Shown here piece by piece: positions 19,480 through 28,428 of a DNA stretch of 64,000 bases; the stretch's first letter is position 1; every line of letters starts with the position of its first letter. Source of the stretch: Prorocentrum cordatum (lineage: Eukaryota; Sar; Dinophyceae; Prorocentrales; Prorocentraceae); assembly GCA_963575745.1 (NCBI GenBank), contig CAUYUJ010003991.1, positions 148,501-212,500 on the forward strand, given 5' to 3'. A model generated the notes under the pieces. The model did no database searches. It was not told where the DNA came from and saw only the letters and a list, made by a program, of their open reading frames with translations. Both the position numbers and the translations under genes were made by a program.

Positions 19480-21760
19480 CCTCGCCAGCCCTGCCCCCGG
19501 CTGGTGCGCGTGCTCGCGCTGGAAGTAGTTGCGCTGAGGCAGTTTTGCAGTGCCCGGGACGGCACAGAGAAATTTCTCATTTGCCTTCTTCGAGCTGCCG
19601 GAGCCTCCCTCGCTTTGGGACATCGCTCTCACGCGGCGCAACCCGCAGGCTTGCTAGGAGCTCGCATGCGATAGACTGGGCCTCGGACGGCACGGCGTGT
19701 TTCAACGAACTGTTTGGCTTCAGCACCCCGTCGTCTTCGGTGCGGAATGCCGGTCAGGCGGCGGCTCTTAGCAACATTGAGTCGGCTTATCTCAGCCGCC
19801 GCCGCCGCCGCCTGGCGACCTCGAGTTTCCCGAGGGAGCCCTCGGCGCGCTCTTCGCTGTGCCGGGCTTTTACTCGGATGAGGGCTCCACCCAGCGGCCG
19901 TATGTCAAGAGCAAGGTCTCTTGGCCTGCGCGAGGCAACGCTCCTGCCAGTCTCTCAGACTGCCTCGCTCAGGCCGACTCGAAGTGGCTCGGCCTTCGGC
20001 GCGATGACGCGCTAAGATCGCCTGCTGCCGCGGATTTGCCGCGCGCGGAAGCGTGCCCGAACGGGCCCTGCGCCGATCCGATTTTGAAGAACAGCTCTCT
20101 TGCCCGCGGTGGTGTTTGTCTCTGGGCTGAGGCGACGAAGGATGGCGAGGCGTCGCGGGGCTGCCGGTCGGGGCGGCACTGTCGGAATATTCTCCGTCGC
20201 CAAAAAGTCTGGCGACATCGGGCCATTTTTGGTACCCAGGCCGCGAATGCAAGTTTCGCGGGCCCCCCTCGGACTCGCCCCCCCACCCTCGGGGCTTGAG
20301 CAGGCTTTGAGAAAGTGGGTCGGGGCTCCTTCTTCGCATCCGGGGACGTAGAGCGCACGTTTTATAGGCTTGCCATTCCAGTGGTTCGATGACATGCTCA
20401 GGCTTCAAGCTATCGCAGCTAGGCGCTTAGGTATCGTCGACGTCGATGGCTCGCCGGTCGCCCCGAATGACATGATCGCTCCGCGTGTATGCGTGATTCC
20501 CATGGGATGGTCCTGGGCGCTACATATTTGTCAGGGTGTACCTCAGCATGCCCTCAAGTTCGAAGGATTCGTCTCGTCCCGCATCATCGAGGATGGCTTG
20601 CCTGCTGCATCCTCCCAGCGCTCGGACACGGCCAGTGCGGGTTCTGTGGAAAACTTCATGATCTTGGGCTCGGATCGCAGGGCAGCGCAGTCAAGCCTGG
20701 ACGGCGCGCGCAGGTGTTTGGAGTCTCTTGGCTTTTCTGTGCACGAGCTGAGCACCGCGAGTCGTGACGTCTCGTTTGTGGGGTTAAATTTTAGCGAGGG
20801 GTCCAAGGTATCCGTCAAGTCGGACAACATGCGGCGGTCACTGCTAAGACGGGGGGCGTGTAGCGGGTCGGCGCTCCGGGTCGCGATGGGTCAGGTGACC
20901 TGGGCCGCCCTTTTTCGTCGGGAGGTGCTCTCGCTGTTCAGTGCGTCTTACCAGTTTATGCCAGCTGTTGGCGAGCGTCCGCAGAGGATCTGGCCGCGTG
21001 TGCGCCGGGAGTTGTGGGCCTTCCGCTCTACCCTGCCTCTCCTCTTCACTGAGATCGACATCCCACGGCATGGCGCCATCGCAGCAGCAGGCGCCCCCCT
21101 CTTCGGCATCGGGGCGCGCGCTCGCGCTGCGTCGCCGCACAAGGCTGGCGAGGTGAGCAGATATGCGGGGCGCTGGGGATGCCAGGTGGCCGGTGCTGAG
21201 CGTGCCAGAAAACGTTCGTTGGAGCGTCTTGAAAGCAGTCGTCTCCCAGTCAACGGTGATCACAGTCCTGGCCCCCCTGTCCCTGGGCCTGCTCCGCCTC
21301 CCGCGGGGCCCCCATGCGGCGCCAGAGGGGCTCCGCGCGACGCCGCGCCGATCGAGGGCATCGAGGATCTCCAGAAGTTTCTAGAGGCATCGGGTGCCCT
21401 GTCCGAGGAGGTGCCAGAGGACGTGCTGCAGGGCCCCTGGGTTGCTGCGCTCGCCTCAAAGGTTCTTGTGGATGCCCATATACTGGAGCTCGAGGGGGCG
21501 GCCCTGATGATGGCCGCCGAGCATGTCCTGAGGTCGTCGGGGGCTTTCAACCGTCGGGCGGTCGTCCTGGCGGATAACCCGCGGCTGGCGTCGGCGGCCT
21601 GCAGGGGGCGATGGGGCATCACATCACCTTCTGCATCCCCTGCCTAAGCTGGCCTCCATATCATTGGTATACGGCGCGCGTTTCCACGTGCGTTGGATCC
21701 CGTCCGAGGTGAACCCGGCAGATTTCCCTTCCAGAGGCAAGCTGGGCTGGTTCGTGGCCC
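19480..21760 (+). pseudogene. Reverse transcriptase / RNase H of tyrosine-recombinase retroelement
   Basis: RT signatures appear in order but in different frames: VGIFSVAKKSGDIG (about 20180), TQAANASFAGPPRTRPPTLG (about 20240), motif A as GDVERTFYRLAIP (from 20345), then after a one-base shift near 20382 CVIPMGWSWALHICQG (about 20490) and VENFMILGSD (about 20648), where the usual YVDN-type catalytic motif reads VEN. FVGLNFSEGSKVSVK and QVTWAALFRREVLSLFSASY are the thumb-like region. RNase H follows: FGIGARARAAS (21103), HILELEGAALMMAAEHVLR (21477), VVLADNPRLASAACRGR, and after another shift VRWIPSEVNPADFPSRGKLG (21687). The first catalytic Asp of RNase H appears to be Ala (AIAAAGAP). Non-functional copy. 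Confidence 0.85.
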
Positions 21761-21959
21761 CGCGCATGCATCCACGTCCTGCGGTTCGCTGTTCCGGCTC
21801 CAACCTCGAGGGCGTGGGCGAGCTGGCGGCCCAGCCGGCGCGCGCCACTGCGTCCGCTCAGAGTGTATTGGCGGCTCCTGCGGATGGCTCCGAAGTCCCT
21901 GCCAGGCAAGCGCCCTCGCTGGCGGGCGAAGCCGGACTCGCGGGCAGGCGCGCTGGCAG

Positions 21960-22994
21960 CCCAAGCCTGCTGGAGAGCCTGGCTGCGACGCCGGGCACGG
22001 AGCTGCTGCGCGCAGGCGCGGCGACGCTGTTCCTGCAGCACTGCCCAGGCATGGGCGCGGACAGGCAGGGCGCCAACGAGCTGGACACCCTGCTGGTCGC
22101 GTCCTTCAGCGCGCAGTTTCTGGAGGGGCGAGCGTCGAGGACGGCTCGAAGCTCATGGCAGGTTTGTCACATCTCATCCCGGAGCTGCACAAGATGGCGA
22201 CGGGGGAGCTTCTGCGGGCCAGCCGCTGCCTGGTCGCCTGGCGCCGGAGGATCCCTCCGCGCACGCGGCTGCCGCTGCCCCGCGCGGCGGCGTTCGCTCT
22301 GGCCAGGTGTCTCCGCGACCTGGGTTTCCCTCGCATGTGTCTCTTGGTGGTGGTCACGTTTGTGGCGTACCTCAGGCCCCGCGAGGCGTTCTTGCTGCGC
22401 GGGAAGCACCTGGTCGCCCCGAAGGTCGTCGCGGGCCGGCAGTGCAGCTCGCGGAGCCTGCTGCTCCACGACGCGACGCTGGGCGACCCCGGCAAGACGG
22501 GGATGTTCGACGCCGCGGCGCTGCTGGACAGGCGCGAGTGGCTGCTGCCGTGCCTCGAGGCGCTGAAGGCCCTGTCGCTCGACGCCGGCTGCCTGTGGGA
22601 CTTCTCGCCGGCCGAGCTGCAGAGACATTTCGCCGTGCTGGTGAAGGTCCTCGGCCTGGAGTCGCTGCCCCCGCGCCTGCACTCGCTGCGCCGCGGCTTC
22701 GCGAGCGACGACCTCGCCGCTGCCGCCCGGACTCTGGAGGAGTTGAGGGTGAGAGGACGCTGGGCCGCCATCGCGAGCCTCAAGGGGCAGGGCAAGACGG
22801 CGCGCCTGCTGCTCGAGATGGCGAAGGTGCCCGAGGACGCGCGCGTGCTCGGCCGCGCGTTGGAGGCGAACCTCATGAGCGCGATGGCCGAGGGCTTCGA
22901 GAGCCCGCTGTCGCCGGCGCGGCTGCCGCCGCGCGTCGCGGCCCTGCTGGGCCCAGGGCGGGGGGGGCCGCGAGAGCTGCCGGGGACTTCTTAG
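21960..22994 (+). pseudogene. Tyrosine recombinase (integrase) of retroelement
   Basis: Site-specific recombinase that would insert the circular cDNA of the element. The N-terminal part reads ELLRAGAATLFLQHCPGM in one frame up to about 22130, then continues in the next frame as LMAGLSHLIPELHKMATGEL. Catalytic box I is VAYLRPREAFLLRGKHLVAP (Arg codon at 22374) and box II is RLHSLRRGFASDDLAAAART (His 22680, Arg 22689). These are followed by RGRWAAIASLKGQGKTARLL, where related recombinases have a Tyr; the aligned codon here is CAG, Gln, at 22788. The reading frame from 21693 ends at TAG 22992-22994. One frameshift and the apparent loss of the nucleophile argue against activity, although the last 290 codons are uninterrupted. 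Confidence 0.85.
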
Positions 22995-23000
22995 AGCGCG

Positions 23001-23782
23001 ATGCGCGGCGCTACGGGCAGCGCGCCTTTCGCGCCAGCGCTGCGCCGCGCCCAAGGCTCAGGAGGCGCTCGGTCTTTTTTGGAACTCTCCGCCGGCAGCG
23101 GTCGCATCGCAGGTGCCGTTCAAAAGCTCGGTTGTCGTTCGCTCTCTTTCGATCTGCTCAATAATGCTTGCGAGGACCACCTCGACCCCACGTTTCAGAA
23201 GGTTTTCCGTTGGATGGCTGACCTCGGAATGCATTGTAGCGCCGTGGTTGGGCGCGACCTGTGCCGCGCGGACGCGCGCCCTTCGCCGCCCCTTGCGGAG
23301 CAGCTCCGCCCCGTTCGGCATCGAAGGCCTGACTGGCGCTGAGCTCGAACGCGTGGGGATTGGCAGCGCTATGCTTCTGTTCAGAATCTTTCTCATCAAA
23401 ATATGCATTGCGGCCAATATCCCTGTCTTCCTCGAATACCCTCGGACGTCGGCCGCGTGGCGGGCTGAGCAGATGAAAGATCTCATGAGTAGCCCAGTCT
23501 TGTTCGATGCCTGCTGCGATTTTCTGTCAATTTAGAGCCCCTGGAAAAAAACAACTATAATTGCTCTGTGGCATGGCGGCAGCCCGTCATCCCTGTGCAA
23601 GCGCTGTTCTGGCAAGCATGGTTTTTGCAGTCCACATAAAAAAAGGCCATATCGAGTTGTCCGGCAATGCTCCTGGGGGGCGCAAGTGGACCAGCACTGC
23701 CGCTCCTTATCCTGTTCAGTTTGCCAATGCTGCCTTTGAGAACATGGTCTTTGCTGCTGGGCATTTAAAACTCATAGGCTGA
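23001..23782 (+). pseudogene. DNA methyltransferase-like protein of retroelement
   Basis: ATG at 23001 is 6 bp past the recombinase stop and in the same frame. The N-terminal segment has a SAM-binding motif I, FLELSAGSGRIAGAVQKLG (about 23079). The frame then shifts near 23250-23290: LGATCAARTRALRRPLRSS has a Cys at 23260 where C5-cytosine methyltransferases have PC, and IPVFLEYPRTSAAWRAEQM (about 23422) corresponds to the ENP/ENV motif with Asn replaced by Tyr. A stop (TAG 23533) and one more shift in the A run near 23640 separate ALWHGGSPSSLCKRCSGKHG, a Cys-rich segment, from HIELSGNAPGGRKWTSTAAP (to 23782). I infer a C5-MTase-like fold from motif order; the fold is not proven. Decayed. Confidence 0.7.
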
Positions 23783-23840
23783 AAAGTATGTCACTTGGCC
23801 TGTGATGCGGCCAGGTTTGGCCAGACTTCCTGTGCGGTAT

Positions 23841-23994
23841 CGGGTGCTTGGCGTCCAGATGCTCGTATCGATCGCTCTCTGACCGTTCTTTCAATTGCAG
23901 TCTGAATCTCGACAGCGGCAGCCCCGACGCGGTGCCTTCGCGCTCGCCTCAAGACACAAACCATCGCCTGGTCAGAGTAGAGAGCGCCCGGGCA
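23841..23994 (+). repeat. Split direct repeat B1
   Basis: From CGGGTGCTTGGCGTCCAGAT to AGAGTAGAGAGCGCCCGGGC. It matches B2 (24098-24252) through CAGTCTGAATCTCGACAGCG, CCCGACGCGGTGCCTTCGCG and CATCGCCTGGTCAGAGTAGA, with scattered substitutions and small indels. Confidence 0.88.
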
Positions 23995-23995
23995 G

Positions 23996-24066
23996 GATGC
24001 GTTCACCACTTTAAGCCGAGTAGTGTCGCATCTGGCCGCAGGAACACTGTTCCGCAATCCTCAAGG
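23996..24066 (+). repeat. Split direct repeat A2
   Basis: GATGCGTTCACCACTTTAAG through TGTCGCATCTGGCCGCAGGA to CCTCAAGG, the copy of A1 (17584-17655), sitting between B1 and B2. Confidence 0.88.
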
Positions 24067-24097
24067 CTCCCTCCCACCCTTTTTCACTGCCCGCTTT

Positions 24098-24252
24098 CGG
24101 GTGCTTGGCGTCCAGGTGCTCGGTGTCGATCGCTCTCTGACCCCTCTTTCAACTGCAGTCTGAATCTCGACAGCGGCGGCCCCGACGCGGTGCCTTCGCG
24201 CTCGCCTCGCGATCAAGACCATCGCCTGGTCAGAGTAGAGAGCGCCAGGGCT
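24098..24252 (+). repeat. Split direct repeat B2 and 3' end of element
   Basis: The second copy of B, from CGGGTGCTTGGCGTCCAGGT to AGAGTAGAGAGCGCCAGGGC, ending at a CATA microsatellite. This marks the 3' end of the element. Confidence 0.88.
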
Positions 24253-24316
24253 ATACATATATACGCACATACATACATGCATACATACATACACACATGC
24301 ATACATACATACATGA
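24253..24316. repeat. (CATA)n microsatellite
   Basis: TATACATATATACG followed by CATACATACATGCATACATA-type repeats up to CATGACTT. Confidence 0.95.
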
Positions 24317-24799
24317 CTTCCGTGTATATGCACCGTCCCAGGGCGTCCATTTATATCATCCCCCATTTTTGCCAAATAACATCATGCGCGCACATTGGTT
24401 TATCAAAACGCATCAATGTCAGTGAACTTGTTGCAGCATGGTGCGAAGACATTCGCGCTCGCTCGTAGTCGCGCGCTTGTCGCAATCTTTCGCACGCCAC
24501 GGGCTTCGCAAGGGTTTCGAGGTCGACGTTCCCGAAAACATATAAAAAGCACTGGTGTTGCAACGTGTGTCTCAACAAAACTTGCGCACGCGATCTCGCG
24601 AACACTTTGGAGAACCATCGGGCTTGCATGCTCTTCGTCAAATGAGACCGCGCGGCCCTCCCGCGCGCGCATGTCGAAATCATTCGAGCGCCCCTGCGCG
24701 CTTGCTGGGGGTGCACGATCCTTTTTTCAAAGGATACCATGCAGGCCGCTCGCGCGCGTCGGCCGCGCGCGAATGCCGAATTCCTTCCGGAAGCTATAG

Positions 24800-25170
24800 A
24801 AGTGACGCGTGGACATTATCATCGCCACCGGCGTGGCCAGCATCGGCGCCGACATTGGTTTTGCCGTCGTGGCCGCAATCGTCGCCACCGTCATCGCCGT
24901 CATCATCGCCTTTTCCGTCGCCGTCAATGTCGCCGCGATACCGCCCACGCCCAAGTCTCCGGCCCGCGTTGAAGCGCCGGCGCGCCAGCTTTTGAGACGC
25001 ACTGGGAAGTTTTGATCCGTCCGCGACACCGCTGCAGCATCGGTTGCGCCCAACTAGCTGGCACTTTGCGCGCGAGCTTGCGCGCGCCAGCGCTGACGCA
25101 GAGATACGCAGGCCAACGCCAAACAGTCATCGCGATCGCCGCCGCATGCGCTTTGCAAGCCAAGATTGTA
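24800..25170. repeat. Dispersed repeat, copy 1 (partner at 40.56-40.9 kb)
   Basis: Contains GGCGCCGACATTGGTTTTGCCGTCGTGGCC-like text passing into CGTCATCGCCGTCATCATCG, then GCGCGAGCTTGCGCGCGCCA and CATCGCGATCGCCGCCGCATGCG. The same blocks in the same order occur at about 40560-40900. Short open frames across it (ATGVASIGADIGFAVVAAIV in one) come from the GTC-type repeat. Confidence 0.6.
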
Positions 25171-25738
25171 CGAACGGTGGGCCGACATTTCCAGGCTGTT
25201 TTGAACTAGTTCTCCTTTCTAAAAATAGAATAAATTCCCCCCCCCTTCCAGCGTTATCCGTACCCCTTTTCGAGTATGTGAACCATCTATGATTCTGGCC
25301 ACATGTCCATCCTAAATATGAGTTTGCACTATCCCCGGGGGGCCGGTATCGACCCCCCTGAGGTTCCCTTGTGAAAAAAACGATACGCGGGGACATCTTC
25401 TGTTCTAACATAATTTTTGTCCGCGAATCCCTTGCGCGAGTGGGACGAAGTGCGCGCGCGCGCCGTCGCGCGCGCATGCCGAAATCCTCAAAAAAACCTT
25501 CGGTGCCGGAAGGATTTCGCAACCGAGTTTCAAAAAAAAAAAAACATACAAAAACACAGGGCTTCTCAATTTGCGGGAAAAAAGCTTACGCGCGAGCTCT
25601 TGCGAAATTTTAAGAAAACCATTGGTTTCTCAAGCTTATCACAAAATGCTACCAAACGGGCTTCGCGCGCGCATGGTGGAATCTTTCGAACGCCCCTGCG
25701 CGTGTGCCGTCGCGAGAATCCTCTTCAAATAACGGGAC

Positions 25739-25885
25739 GAAGTGCAGACGCGCGCGTCGTCGCGCGCGTATGCACTTCGGCTTCAATCGCGCGTGCGTCG
25801 TCGCGCGCGTCGATCGCGTGCGCGTCGACGCGCGCGCGTCGATCGCGTCGGCTTCAATCGCGCCCGCATTCGCGCGCGCGCGTCG
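25739..25885. repeat. CGCG-rich block
   Basis: Dense alternating CGCGCG/GCGTCGTCGCGCGCG with TCGATCGCG, repeating CTTCAATCGCGCG three times. It is exceptionally rich in CpG and Z-DNA-prone. Confidence 0.8.
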
Positions 25886-26012
25886 TCGCGCGCGTATGCG
25901 GAAATCCTTCAAAACCCATCGGCTTCGGAAGGATTTCAACATCGTGTGTCCAAAAAACCTACAAACACAAGGTTTCGCAACACGGATGTTCAACAAAAGC
26001 GTGCGCGCGCGC

Positions 26013-26785
26013 TCTTGCGTCGTCGTCGTCGTTGTTGTCGTCGTCGCCGTCCTCCCTCCTCCCGCGTCGTCATCGTCGTCGTCGCCTACGTCGTCCTCTG
26101 TCTTTCCTCGTGTTCGTCGTCGTCGTCCTCTTTGGCGTCGTGGTCGTTTCCGTCGTCGTTGTCGCCGTGGTCGTCCTTCCTCCTCCTCCCTCGTCGTCGT
26201 CGTCGTCCGTCGTCGGCGTCTCGTCGACGTCCCTTCTATTTTGTCGCCGTCGTCGTCGTTGTTGTCGTCGTCGTCGTCTCCCTTCCTCCCTCGTCGTTGT
26301 CGTTGTCGGCGGTGTCGTCCTTCCTCCTTTTTCGTCGTTCGCGCCGTCGCCGTCCTCATTCCTCCCTCGTCGTTGTCGTCGTTGTCGTTGTCGCCGTCGT
26401 CGTCCTCCCTCCTCCCTCGTCGTCGTCTTCGTTGGCGACGTCGTCGTCGTCTTCGTCGACGTCGTCGGCGTCGGCGTCGTCGTCGTCTTCGTCGTCGTCG
26501 ACGTCGGCGTCGTCGTCGCCGCCGTCGTCGTCGTCGTCGTCGTCGGCGTCGTTGACGTCGTCGTCGTCGGTGTCGTCGTGTCGTCGTCGGCGTCGTCATC
26601 GTCGTCGTCGTTGTCATCGTCGTCGCCGTCGTCGTCGTCGGCGTCGTCGTCGTCGGTGTCGTCGTCGTCGTTGTCGGCGTCGTCGAAGTCGTTGGAGACG
26701 ACGCCGGTGTCGTCGTACTCGTTGTCGGCGGCGTCGTCGTCGTCGTTGTCGCTGTCGTCGTCGGCGTCGCTGTCGCTGCCAAGTG
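26013..26785. repeat. TCG/GTC microsatellite of copy 1
   Basis: (TCG)n with CTCCCTCCTCCCTCG interruptions, purer from about 26430. Long Arg-, Ser/Val- and Thr/Asp-rich frames on both strands are artefacts. Confidence 0.95.
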
Positions 26786-26819
26786 CCATTTGGTACTCAC
26801 CGTCACGGTCTTAAGAGAT

Positions 26820-26898
26820 TTTGCAAACCAAGTTACGGGTGGGTGGGTGGGAGGATTGCGCGGGCAGTAGAGTTGACAACTCCAAGTTCGGCAAGTGG
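26820..26898. repeat. Junction module between repeat units
   Basis: GCAAACCAAGTTACGGGTGGGTGGGTGGGAGGATTGCGCGGGCAG; related modules follow copies 2 and 3 (28273 and 29831) and recur at 40905-40960. Confidence 0.7.
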
Positions 26899-27616
26899 AT
26901 TCTCCTTTCTAAAAGACTAATAGATTCTACCCCCCCCCCCCGGACTTATCGGGTCCCCCGCGCGTGTTGTAAATCGCATATGATTCTGACCACATGTCCA
27001 TCTTAAATATGAATTCATACATCCCAGCCAAGCCGGTATCCCCCCCCCTGCGGTTCCCTTGTAAAAAACACTATGCGGTGACATGTTTTGTTATAACATC
27101 GCACTTTTTCATTAATCCCTTGCAAAAAATGGGACGAAGTGCAGACGCGCGCGTCGTGGCGCGCGCATGCCGAATTCCTTCAAAAACCTTCGGTTCTGGA
27201 GAGATTTCAAAATTGAATTTCAAGAAAAAACATACAAAAACACATGGTTTCGCAACACTGATTTGCAAAAAAAACTTACGCGCGAGCTTTTGCGAAATCT
27301 TAAGGAAACCATCGGTTTTCCAAGCTTTTCACAAAATGCTACCAAACGGGCTTCGCGCGCGCGCATGTCGAAATTTGTCGAACGCCCTTGCGCGTGTGCC
27401 GTCGCGAGAATCCTTTGCAAAAAATGGGACGAAGTGCAGACGCGCGCGTCGTGGCGGGCGTATGCCGAAATCCTTCAAAAACCCCCGGTTTCGGAAGGAT
27501 TTCGAAATCGTGCGTCCAAAAAACCTACAAAAACACAAGGTTTCGCAACACGGGTTTTCAACAAAATTGTGCGCGCGCGCTCTTGCGTCGTCGTCGTCGT
27601 CGTCCTCCCTCCTCCC

Positions 27617-27651
<35 letters not shown>

Positions 27652-28345
27652 TTCTGTCTTTCCTCGTCGTCGTTGTCGTCGTCTTGGCGTCGTCGTCGTT
27701 TCCGTCGTCGTTGTCGCCGTGGTCGTCCTTCCTCCCTCGTTGTCTTCGTCGGCGTCTCGTCGTTGTCCCTCCTATTTCGTCGCCGTCGTCGTCGTCGTCG
27801 TCGTCGGTCTTCACTCCTCCCTCGTCGTTATCCTCCTCCCTCGTCGTCGTCGTCCGTCGTCGGCGTCTCGTCGTCGTCCCTCCTATTTCGTCGCCGTCGT
27901 CGTCGTCTTCGTCGTCGTTGTCATCGTCGTCGTCTTCCCTCCTCCCTCGTCGTTGTCGTCGTCGGCGTCGCCGTCCTTCCTCCTTCTTCGTCGTTGGCGT
28001 CGTCGCCGTCTTCCCTCCTCCATCGTCGTTGTCGTCGTTGTCGCCGTCGTCGTTTTTTCTCCTCCCTCGTCGTCGTCTCCGTTGGCGACGTCGTCGTCGT
28101 CTTCGTCGTCGTCGGCGTCGTTGTCGTCGTCGTCGGTGTCGTCGTCGTTGTTGTCGTCGTCGAAGAAAACATTGGAGACGTCGTAGGTGTCGTCGCAGTC
28201 GCTGTCGGCGGCGCCGTCGTCGTCGATGTCGCTGTCGTCGTCGGCATCGGTGTCGTGGCCAAGTGCCATGTCTTGCGACCAAGTTGCAGGTGGGAGTGTG
28301 GGATGTTTGCACGAGCAGTGGAGAGGACAGCTTCAAGACGGTCAA
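26899..28345. repeat. Higher-order repeat, copy 2
   Basis: Second unit, starting ATTCTCCTTTCTAAAAGACT (26899), with GGGACGAAGTGCAGACGCGC at 27130 and 27427, hairpins at about 27171 and 27467, and TCG microsatellite 27585-28255. It ends with the GACCAAGTTGCAGGTGGGAG junction module and CAGCTTCAAGACGG. Confidence 0.88.
27585..28258. repeat. TCG/GTC microsatellite of copy 2
   Basis: (GTC)n with CCTCCCTCGTCGTTGTC interruptions. Confidence 0.95.
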
Positions 28346-28428
28346 GATTATTTCCACCACATAGATCGCACCATTGCGAAACTCAGGTTGCACCACAGAG
28401 CCCCACCGCATAGATTGCACCACATGAA
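28346..28428. repeat. TAGATTGCACCAC degenerate repeat, locus 1
   Basis: Short array (CATAGATCGCACCA, TTGCACCACAGAGC, CATAGATTGCACCACATG) between repeat copies 2 and 3. It is related to 29905-30265 and 40975-41235. Confidence 0.75.

Larger units (their letters stand above)
17584..24252 (+). mobile_element. Tyrosine-recombinase retroelement with split direct repeats
   Basis: A near-full-length but decayed element of the DIRS/Ngaro/PAT class (retrotransposons that integrate by a tyrosine recombinase instead of a DDE integrase). In order it carries a gag-like region, RT and RNase H, a tyrosine recombinase, and a DNA-methyltransferase-like protein. Its ends form split direct repeats: A1 (17584-17655), then the coding body, then B1 (23841-23994), A2 (23996-24066) and B2 (24098-24252), where A1 matches A2 and B1 matches B2. 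This A1-body-B1-A2-B2 plan is known from Ngaro and PAT-type elements. Frameshifts in RT, RNase H, YR and MT and several in-frame stops show the copy is inactive. The MT domain points to the DIRS/PAT branches rather than Ngaro; exact placement needs a tree. Confidence 0.88.
25210..26818. repeat. Higher-order repeat, copy 1
   Basis: First of three tandem ~1.5-1.7-kb units. Order: TTCTCCTTTCTAAAA (25210), a C run, CACATGTCCATC, a C/G-rich patch with GGTTCCCTTGT, two sub-copies of GGGACGAAGTGCxxACGCGCG (about 25441 and 25734) each followed by a hairpin, then a TCG-type microsatellite (26013-26780) and CGTCACGGTCTTAAGAG. The unit has no recognisable gene. Copy 1 differs by an additional CGCG-rich block at 25739-25885. 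Confidence 0.85.

Noticed and set aside
22106-23054. Minus-strand frames over the recombinase
   Set aside because: Shadows of the GC-rich plus-strand recombinase coding region, which has the motifs.
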